Source of the DNA: Candidatus Woesearchaeota archaeon | GTDB lineage: Archaea > Nanobdellota > Nanobdellia > SCGC-AAA011-G17 > GW2011-AR20 | NCBI GenBank assembly: GCA_018302915.1 | Contig: JAGVZB010000028.1 | Location: 1 to 5,904, forward strand | Direction of reading: 5' to 3' | Length of the DNA: 5,904 nt | In this document: piece by piece, positions 1 to 4,439 of the stretch | How positions within the stretch are numbered: position 1 is the first letter of the stretch | Layout of the letters: every line of letters begins with the position of its first letter | Translations under genes and position numbers: made by a program | Notes under the pieces: generated by a model | What the model saw: only the letters and a program-made list of their open reading frames with translations | Told to the model about the DNA's origin: nothing | The model's database searches: none

Positions 1-147
1 CCTTATCTTGTCAAGAACCAATTCTGTATTAGCGCTTATCTGGGAGATATTAACATTATAAATTAAAACAAACTCATCCTTCTTTGATTCAATAATTATG
101 TTGACCGGAATATTTCCCGAGTAGAAATTATATTTATCCTTGATCAT
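1..147 (-). CDS. N-terminus of probable type II/IV secretion (archaeal pilus) ATPase, partial
   Basis: A 49-codon open frame starts with ATG at 147-145 and runs off the left edge without a stop. It begins MIKDKYNFYSGNIPV and ends near LVLDKIR. The layout is a short charged/aromatic segment, a beta-rich stretch (VNIIIE, EFVLIYNV), then a helix start (ISANTELVLDKIR). From memory of the family, this resembles the region ahead of the catalytic core in archaeal GspE/TadA/FlaI-like ATPases, which power pilus, archaellum or secretion machines at the inner face of the membrane. No Walker A or B motif lies inside the window, so the catalytic part is not seen. The ATG overlaps the TGA of the preceding winged-helix gene (ATGA, 147-144) and no Shine-Dalgarno is visible, so translation is probably coupled. 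Pilin-like genes elsewhere in the window fit this reading. That it is a real coding start is fairly sure; the family assignment is an inference. Confidence 0.6.
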   Translation of the reverse strand, partial: MIKDKYNFYSGNIPVNIIIESKKDEFVLIYNVNISQISANTELVLDKIR

Positions 148-575
148 TCTTTTTTGAAAATCTTGTAATATTTTATGAATCTCTCCAATTGATCCTTCGT
201 TATTTTTTCCTTTCTTGTAAGCTGAATCAATCTCTTAACTTCCTCAAGAAGATAACCCCTCTGCTTGACCACCTTATTATCCTTTGGCTGCTCTTTTATG
301 AGAGTTGCCTCTGCAAACTCCAATTTTCTCATTATCAGTTCATAATCAACATCAGCCTTTTTGCCCTTGGTTTCCTCACTTTTCGAAATCAGGTAAGGGG
401 TAGTAAACTTGTACTCAACGTGAATTATCTCCTCCTGGTCAAGAAATGAAGCCCACTCATTTATTATATTCTGGGGCAAACCCAGCTCCTTTGATGCAAT
501 CTCAACGCTTATTCTGCCCTTGCTATTTACCAATTTCACCAGAGAATCAACTGCAGTCGTTATGTTTGTATCCAT
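144..575 (-). CDS. winged-helix-like protein encoded just upstream of the secretion ATPase
   Basis: This is a 143-residue soluble protein if started at the ATG at 575. Residues about 5-60 look like a winged helix: a helix (TAVDSLVKLVNSKG), a helix-turn-helix-like stretch (ISVEIASKELGLPQNIINEWASF), then a wing (EEIIHVEYKFTTPYLI). The C-terminal half is charged and helical (ELIMRKLEFAEATL, LLEEVKRLIQLTRKE, LERFIKYYKIFKKE). There are no Cys residues and no membrane segment. The frame is open up to an ATG at 635, but a TATA box at 598-605 lies inside that extension. The ATG at 575 sits about 26 nt from the centre of the box, which suits a leaderless start; the ATG at 581 (145 aa) is the alternative. 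It overlaps the ATPase gene by ATGA. It may regulate, or be an accessory part of, the pilus/secretion system; many archaeal winged helices mediate protein contacts rather than DNA binding. The exact function is unknown. Confidence 0.8.
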   Translation of the reverse strand: MDTNITTAVDSLVKLVNSKGRISVEIASKELGLPQNIINEWASFLDQEEIIHVEYKFTTPYLISKSEETKGKKADVDYELIMRKLEFAEATLIKEQPKDNKVVKQRGYLLEEVKRLIQLTRKEKITKDQLERFIKYYKIFKKE

Positions 576-597
576 ATTCATGTTCAAGGAAAGATTG

Positions 598-605
598 TAT
601 ATAAA
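598..605 (-). promoter_or_regulatory. TATA box for the winged-helix/ATPase operon
   Basis: Read on the minus strand this is TTTATATA, preceded by an A-rich BRE-like stretch (AAGAAAAC, at about 607-616). Its centre is about 26 nt before the ATG at 575, the usual archaeal distance from TATA to transcription start, so the message would begin at or next to the start codon. A second TATA-like match on this strand overlaps 623-632 and would give a leader of about 25 nt. Confidence 0.65.
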
Positions 606-622
606 TGTTTTCTTTAGCAAAG

Positions 623-630
623 TTTTTATA
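623..630 (+). promoter_or_regulatory. BRE/TATA box for the 655 gene pair
   Basis: GCAAAG (617-622) followed by TTTTTATA forms a good archaeal BRE/TATA pair. The centre lies about 28 nt before the ATG at 655, which predicts a leaderless transcript. This box and the minus-strand box at 598-605 sit back to back in the 79-bp divergent gap, so binding of transcription factors at one could affect the other. Confidence 0.65.
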
Positions 631-654
631 TCCAAAAGATTAATAAATTACTGA

Positions 655-1161
655 ATGAAACATATTTCTAAGAAAAAGAGAGGTAATAAAAGATTTCACA
701 AAAGGAAATCAAATGAAAAAAATATGAGGAGCCCACTAACAATAACCTTGATTGTCCTGATTCTGTTTGCAATACTCATTGTTTTCAGCGTTTTTAACGG
801 CCCCATAAATAAGCAGGAGATAAATGACATTGAACCGGCAGATGAAACAGGTATAATAAATGAAGAGATAAATGAACAAATACCAGAAAGTATGGAAAGC
901 TCTTCAATAAGAACAAACAGGGCAATTTCCTCCGGGGACATAAGCAAATGTGAAAATGATGGGGAATGCAGGATTTCATTCATCTTCGACAAAGCAAAAA
1001 AATCAGGAAACACAGGGGACTGCAATGAAATAGAAAATATTGAAGTAAGAGATAACTGCAAAGATAATGTGTTACTATCAAATTCAATTCAAACAGGGGA
1101 TAAAAGCTTATGCAATCAGATTCAAGATGTAAGCATTAGAACTTTATGTGGGGGGATATGA
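655..1161 (+). CDS. single-pass membrane protein with extracellular Cys-pair repeats
   Basis: This 168-residue protein starts with a strongly basic cytoplasmic tail (residues 1-23, rich in Lys/Arg). A single hydrophobic helix follows at about 26-47 (LTITLIVLILFAILIVFSVF), which by the positive-inside rule puts the rest outside the cell. Residues 50-88 are an acidic, low-complexity linker rich in Glu, Ile and Asn. The C-terminal part carries repeats with paired cysteines: C123/C135 and C153/C165 share the pattern C-N-x-I-x5-R-x2-C with a 30-residue period, each preceded by or overlapping TGD. A more divergent unit carries C99/C105. All six cysteines fall in this region and could form three disulphides. 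The start is supported by the promoter spacing; an internal Met at residue 24 would remove the basic anchor. It is cotranscribed with the secreted protein that follows. No enzymatic motif is seen. It is probably a surface or envelope protein of unknown role. Confidence 0.8.
   Translation: MKHISKKKRGNKRFHKRKSNEKNMRSPLTITLIVLILFAILIVFSVFNGPINKQEINDIEPADETGIINEEINEQIPESMESSSIRTNRAISSGDISKCENDGECRISFIFDKAKKSGNTGDCNEIENIEVRDNCKDNVLLSNSIQTGDKSLCNQIQDVSIRTLCGGI
1150..1156 (+). promoter_or_regulatory. possible ribosome binding site deciding the TTG start
   Basis: GGGGGGA, a purine run inside the last codons of the upstream gene, is the only strong G-rich tract near this junction. It is 6 nt before the TTG at 1163 but 15 nt before the ATG at 1172, so it favours the TTG. 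The match to the archaeal anti-Shine-Dalgarno core is only partial. Confidence 0.4.
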
Positions 1162-1162
1162 A

Positions 1163-2197
1163 TTGAAATTAATGATTTATATCATAATATTTTTAGCATC
1201 ATTATCAATTGTATTCTCAGCAGAGGGTGATGAAATACCGGGAGTTCCGCCAAAGTGCGCAACAGCATTATTATGCGGAGGCTATGAATCAACATGTAAC
1301 CCTTATTCATCTGATGGTGTATGCCCTGAAGATTATGGCGACTGGAGCTCCTGCCAGGACAACAATTATGGCAAATGTTTTCCATGCGATCCTGACTGCG
1401 GTGATTGCGGTTATGAAGTTGAAATAGATGTCCCAAATGCAAATAATCCAGGATACAGCATCGAAATAAAAGTTAATGCTTATGGCTATCCCGGAACAAA
1501 CAGATTTCAATTATATAAATTAACTGAGAATGGTCAACAACAACTTCAGGGTGTTAATGTTAGTTGCATAGGGGAAGATGATGATTCCATCTGTAGCCAT
1601 ACATTTAATGTAAATATTCAGGGAAATTACTGCGGTAAGTATACATTTGGAACAGATTTCTATGAACACTCTGAAGGAGGGAATAATTATAACCTAGTAG
1701 GCTCTGTCCAGGATGATGGAATTATATTGCCATCAGTATCAATAATAAACCCAGGAGGAGGATTTGCAGGCGACAATCCTGAAGACCTCAGCGGGAATAT
1801 TGACCTGATTTCAAATGTTGAATGCAGCATAGAGAACAATCCCCAAGAGGGAAGAGTATGGGCCGTCATTTATTACTTATGCAACAGAGATGATGAGGTG
1901 GGATGCCCTTTAGGAAGGTTTGCAACAATAAGGACTAATGACAATAATGAAGAAGCTGAAGGAACATACACTTATGAACTGGACACCACAAGATTCCTCA
2001 ATGACAACTACAGGATTGATTCAAGAGTTGTAGCAAGCAGGGATGAAGTAGTTGATGGTGCATTAACAGAAAGAACAATCGTAGATTCATGGGATTCAAT
2101 CGATATTATATTAAACAACCAAGCTGGGATAGGAAGCACCTATCAAGGCTCAAAAATATTAAATATAGTCATAGCCAGATTAAAAACCTGGTTATAA
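1163..2197 (+). CDS. secreted Cys-rich protein with Ig-like C-terminal half
   Basis: This 344-residue protein counts from a TTG start. It has a signal peptide (MKLMIYIIIFLASLSIVFSA) with likely cleavage around residues 19-20. Nine cysteines crowd residues 32-82, ending in a C-x2-C-x3-C-x2-C cluster (C72, C75, C79, C82). Six more follow (135, 144, 157, 221, 240, 248), giving fifteen in all, which suggests a disulphide-stabilised exported protein; a metal site is possible but less likely outside the cell. Residues about 85-175 look like a beta domain. About 190-318 resemble an Ig-like fold (VSIINP, LSGNIDLISNV, VWAVIYYLCN, YTYELDTTRFLNDNYRIDSRVVA). The start is uncertain: GTG 1148 overlaps the preceding gene and would put charged residues before the signal peptide, and ATG 1172 lacks a well-placed ribosome site. 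TTG 1163 lies 6 nt after GGGGGGA and 1 nt after the previous stop. It is probably a surface protein coupled to its neighbour; the specific function is unknown. Confidence 0.75.
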   Translation: MKLMIYIIIFLASLSIVFSAEGDEIPGVPPKCATALLCGGYESTCNPYSSDGVCPEDYGDWSSCQDNNYGKCFPCDPDCGDCGYEVEIDVPNANNPGYSIEIKVNAYGYPGTNRFQLYKLTENGQQQLQGVNVSCIGEDDDSICSHTFNVNIQGNYCGKYTFGTDFYEHSEGGNNYNLVGSVQDDGIILPSVSIINPGGGFAGDNPEDLSGNIDLISNVECSIENNPQEGRVWAVIYYLCNRDDEVGCPLGRFATIRTNDNNEEAEGTYTYELDTTRFLNDNYRIDSRVVASRDEVVDGALTERTIVDSWDSIDIILNNQAGIGSTYQGSKILNIVIARLKTWL

Positions 2198-2201
2198 AAA
2201 G

Positions 2202-2209
2202 TTATATAA
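2202..2209 (+). promoter_or_regulatory. TATA box for trpS
   Basis: TTATATAA is preceded by an AAAAAG BRE-like element and starts only 5 nt after the stop of the upstream gene. The centre is about 28 nt before the trpS ATG, which predicts a leader of 0-3 nt. It implies trpS is transcribed on its own although it lies close behind the secreted-protein gene. Confidence 0.65.
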
Positions 2210-2233
2210 ACAAATAAAATTATTTCTTTTAAC

Positions 2234-3337
2234 ATGAAAGTTACCCCATGGGAAGTAGAAGGTGATGTAGATTATAACAAGTTAATCAAGGAATTCGGGA
2301 TAAATCCAATGCCAAAACTTCCTTCTGTTTTCAATGAAAATATCCTATTCAAAAGAAAAATTGTTTTTGCACAGAGAGATTTTGACAGAATTTTAAGTGC
2401 TATTAAAAATAAGAAAAAATTTGTAATGATGACTGGCTTGATGCCTTCCGGCAAGTTTCATTTAGGTCATGCAATTCTTGCCCAACAAATGGTTTTTTAT
2501 CAGAAATTAGGCGCTAAAATTTATATTGCTGCTGCTGATTTGGAGGCATATAATACAAGACAAAAAAGCTTGGAAGAATTAAGAAAAATTGCAATTGAGC
2601 AGTATCTAAAAAATTATATTGCTATTGGTTTAAATCCAAAAAATTGTGATTTCTATTTTCAAAGTGAAAGGTCAAAGGAATACAAAAAATCAAATGCATA
2701 TTACAGACTGGCAAGTAATTTCTCCAGGTATGCAACTTTTAATGAATTCAAGGCGGTTTATGGTGAGATATCCCCAGGAAAGATGAATGCTTCCTTATTG
2801 CAGGCATCTGACATGTTTCATTCTCAATTGCCGGAGTTTGAGGGGAACCCACTGCCTGTCTTAATTCCTGTCGGATCTGATCAAGATCCTCATATAAGGT
2901 TAGCAAGAGGAATAGGAAGCAGATACAAGGATTACAAATTTATGCAACTAAGCTCTTCTTATCATATCTTTCTTCCAGGATTAAAAGGAGGAGGAAAAAT
3001 GTCAAGCAGCGATGAGTCTTCATTTATTGCAATGGATGATTCTCCAAAACAAGTTGAAAATAAAATAAAGAAATATGCATTCTCCGGAGGAAGGGCAACA
3101 TTAAAGGAGCACAAGGAAAAAGGCGGAAATCCCGACGTTGATGTAAGCTACCAATATTTAAGCTTCTTTGAAGAAAATGAAATCAGATTAAAGAAAATTC
3201 ATGATAATTATAAATCAGGTAGTTTGTTAACATCTGAATTAAAACAGATTTTAATTGATAAATTAAACAAATTCCTGAAGGAGCACCAGGAAAGGAAGGA
3301 AAAAGCTGATATTGATAAATTTATTTCGAAAGATTAA
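2234..3337 (+). CDS. trpS: tryptophanyl-tRNA synthetase, archaeal type
   Basis: This cytoplasmic class Ic aminoacyl-tRNA synthetase activates tryptophan with ATP and charges tRNA-Trp. The protein is 367 residues, complete and close to the usual archaeal length. The N-terminus VTPWEVEGDVDYNKLIKEFG is the signature start of archaeal/eukaryotic-type TrpRS. The Rossmann fold follows with the HIGH-like motif P71-S-G-K-F-H-L-G-H79, the conserved GSDQDPHIRLAR stretch (214-225), and the KMSKS-like loop K255-M-S-S-S259. The C-terminal domain holds the family's YAFSGGRATLKEHKEKGG segment (281-298) and ends in a basic helical tail. No key residue is missing. It has its own promoter and is followed by T-rich terminator-like tracts, so it appears to be a single-gene unit. 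Third codon positions are AT-rich compared with the flanking surface-protein genes. No tRNA gene lies beside it. Confidence 0.97.
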   Translation: MKVTPWEVEGDVDYNKLIKEFGINPMPKLPSVFNENILFKRKIVFAQRDFDRILSAIKNKKKFVMMTGLMPSGKFHLGHAILAQQMVFYQKLGAKIYIAAADLEAYNTRQKSLEELRKIAIEQYLKNYIAIGLNPKNCDFYFQSERSKEYKKSNAYYRLASNFSRYATFNEFKAVYGEISPGKMNASLLQASDMFHSQLPEFEGNPLPVLIPVGSDQDPHIRLARGIGSRYKDYKFMQLSSSYHIFLPGLKGGGKMSSSDESSFIAMDDSPKQVENKIKKYAFSGGRATLKEHKEKGGNPDVDVSYQYLSFFEENEIRLKKIHDNYKSGSLLTSELKQILIDKLNKFLKEHQERKEKADIDKFISKD

Positions 3338-3370
3338 AAACAATATTATTGTGAAATACTTTAAAATAAG

Positions 3371-3400
3371 GGATTTTTTCATTTATTTTCATTTTTTATT
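3371..3400 (+). terminator. T-rich transcription terminator after trpS
   Basis: Two T6 runs (3374-3379 and 3392-3397) with further T-rich sequence between them follow the trpS stop by about 35 nt. Archaeal RNA polymerase terminates at U-rich tracts without needing a hairpin, and this is the densest T cluster on the + strand in an intergenic gap of the window. A short CAATA-T-TATTG palindrome at 3341-3351 lies upstream, but its loop is too small to form a hairpin. Confidence 0.55.
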
Positions 3401-3444
3401 ATCCAAGAAAACTCATTTATATATCCTGTTGTAATAAAATAGAT

Positions 3445-3458
3445 AGAAAGTTTTATAA
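3445..3458 (+). promoter_or_regulatory. BRE/TATA box for the MNT-HEPN operon
   Basis: AGAAAG (3445-3450) followed by TTTTATAA (3451-3458) is nearly the same element as the one before the 655 gene. The predicted transcription start is around 3480, giving a leader of about 8-10 nt before the ATG at 3490. Another TATA-like sequence (TTTATATA, 3416-3423) lies further upstream and could be an alternative promoter. Confidence 0.6.
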
Positions 3459-3459
3459 G

Positions 3460-3497
3460 TGTAACAATATTGGTATAGATGTACATAAAATGTTACA
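3460..3497 (+). repeat. inverted repeat TGTAACA / TGTTACA around the start of the MNT gene, candidate operator
   Basis: TGTAACA (3460-3466) and its exact reverse complement TGTTACA (3491-3497) flank the predicted transcription start. The first arm lies 1 nt after the TATA box and the second overlaps the start codon. A related direct copy, TGTAATA, lies at 3430-3436 just ahead of the BRE. The copies are about 30-31 bp apart, close to three helical turns. A protein bound here would block transcription initiation, and the first gene encodes a winged helix, so autoregulation is a reasonable inference. Seven-base matches in AT-rich DNA can arise by chance. Confidence 0.35.
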
Positions 3498-4011
3498 TAA
3501 AAATAAATTAAAAATAATGAAGTTATTTTTTGATGAACCTTCTAAAAATTTTCAAATCAGAGAAATCAGCAGATTGACAAAGATAGCTGTAACTTCCGTA
3601 AAAAAATATCTAAATGAACTCCTCAAGGATGATTTATTAATGAAAGACAAAAAAACATTATATCCAAGCTATGTTGCAAATCAGCAGAACAGAATATTCA
3701 AGATTCACAAGCAGCAATTAATTCTACTGGAATTGTACACTTCAGGGCTAATAGACCTCTTAAAAGAGGAACTGCATCCAAAATGCATTTTTTTGTTTGG
3801 AAGCATGAGCAAGGGAGAATACGACAAGACAAGTGATATTGACTTATTTGTACAGTGTGAAGAGAGAAAAATAAATGTGTCAAAATTTGAAAATAAACTA
3901 AAACATAATATAAACATATTTTTTGAGAATAATCTTAGTAATTTAAGCAATGAATTGTTCAATAATATAATAAATGGCGTAAAAATAGATGGATATCTTA
4001 AATTAAAATGA
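3490..4011 (+). CDS. winged-helix + MNT-type nucleotidyltransferase (MntA-like antitoxin)
   Basis: This is a 173-residue two-domain protein. Residues about 5-60 form a winged helix (LKIMKLFFDEPSKNFQIREI, then SRLTKIAVTSVKKYLNELLK). Residues about 75-173 form a minimal nucleotidyltransferase domain with the catalytic pattern G104-S105-x10-D116-x-D118. The third carboxylate expected on a following strand is not evident: the INIFF stretch has N142 where an Asp might be. In the known MntA/HepT type VII toxin-antitoxin pair, the MNT protein AMPylates and so neutralises the HEPN toxin. The ATGA overlap with a HEPN gene here gives the same gene order logic. The winged helix suggests the protein also binds DNA, perhaps at its own promoter repeats. 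A leader of about 10 nt and a good TATA box support the ATG at 3490. The domain calls are strong; activity as an antitoxin is inferred. Confidence 0.85.
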   Translation: MLHKNKLKIMKLFFDEPSKNFQIREISRLTKIAVTSVKKYLNELLKDDLLMKDKKTLYPSYVANQQNRIFKIHKQQLILLELYTSGLIDLLKEELHPKCIFLFGSMSKGEYDKTSDIDLFVQCEERKINVSKFENKLKHNINIFFENNLSNLSNELFNNIINGVKIDGYLKLK

Positions 4012-4439
4012 AAGAAATAATGAATTGGAAAATTTGTGAAAGAGAGCATATAAAAAAAATAAGTATTGATAAAGATAAAATTAGTTCTATATTAAAGATG
4101 TGTGATGCCAGATTTAGATTCGTTGAAAAACAAGATATAGATGATGAAACTGCCTTTATCATAACTGAAGATTATTATGAAATCATAAAGGAATTATTGA
4201 TTGCATTATTATTAAAAAATGGATTAAAATCAGATAATCATGAATGCTTAATTTCATATTTTAAGGAGAAGCATCCTGAATATGAATATGAGCTCAACAT
4301 TATTTATGAACTGAAGAACATAAGGAACAGAATTAGTTACGATGGAATTTTTGTAAAAAAAGAATATTTAGTAAAAAACAAATTAGAATTTAAAAATATC
4401 ATAAAAGTCTTAAAAGAGCTGGTTGAAGAAGATGAATAA
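4008..4439 (+). CDS. HEPN-domain protein, partner of the MNT protein
   Basis: This 143-residue, mostly helical soluble protein begins in an ATGA overlap with the nucleotidyltransferase gene. A second ATG at 4020 would drop four residues. Residues about 24-140 match the four-helix HEPN pattern: ISSILKMCDARFRFVE, then DYYEIIKELLIALLLKNGLK, then LNIIYELKNIRNRISYDGIF. HEPN RNases use R-x4-6-H. Here the equivalent site reads R106-N-R-I-S-Y111-D-G, so the histidine position is Tyr and the following AMPylated-Tyr position of HepT is Gly. This matches a large archaeal HEPN subgroup with R-N-x-I-x-Y-(D/E)-G, recalled from experience, that may bind RNA or a nucleotide rather than cut RNA. It is therefore doubtful that it acts as a classical toxin. 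The stop overlaps the next gene by 8 nt, which suggests a three-gene transcript. Confidence 0.82.
   Translation: MKEIMNWKICEREHIKKISIDKDKISSILKMCDARFRFVEKQDIDDETAFIITEDYYEIIKELLIALLLKNGLKSDNHECLISYFKEKHPEYEYELNIIYELKNIRNRISYDGIFVKKEYLVKNKLEFKNIIKVLKELVEEDE

Larger units (their letters stand above)
576..654. promoter_or_regulatory. divergent intergenic promoter region
   Basis: These 79 bp hold two oppositely directed TATA boxes and no gene. The left operon (winged helix, secretion ATPase) and the right pair (membrane and secreted Cys-rich proteins) would be transcribed from here in opposite directions, so the two units may be co-regulated, possibly by the winged-helix protein itself. Confidence 0.6.

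Noticed and set aside
189..449. Plus-strand open frame of 86 codons
   Set aside because: It is antisense to the winged-helix gene, whose promoter spacing and ATGA coupling are convincing; no promoter or start signal supports the plus frame.
696..1061. Minus-strand open frame of 121 codons with hydrophobic stretches
   Set aside because: It is a reverse-complement shadow of the membrane protein at 655-1161; its Ser/Leu-rich composition mirrors the sense codons.
1182..1510. Several open frames overlapping the Cys-rich region on both strands
   Set aside because: The in-frame signal peptide and patterned cysteines of the 1163 gene explain this region; the others have no start signals.
3341..3351. 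CAATA-T-TATTG palindrome after trpS as a hairpin terminator
   Set aside because: The single-base loop cannot form a hairpin, the stem is AT-only apart from its ends, and it is not directly followed by a T run.
3416..3423. Second TATA-like sequence as evidence for a small RNA or extra gene
   Set aside because: No open frame or structured sequence begins about 26 nt downstream; it may be an alternative promoter or chance in AT-rich DNA.
3705..4049. Minus-strand open frame of 114 codons, Phe/Leu/Ser-rich
   Set aside because: It is antisense to the catalytic nucleotidyltransferase domain, a shadow of Lys/Asn/Glu-rich sense codons.
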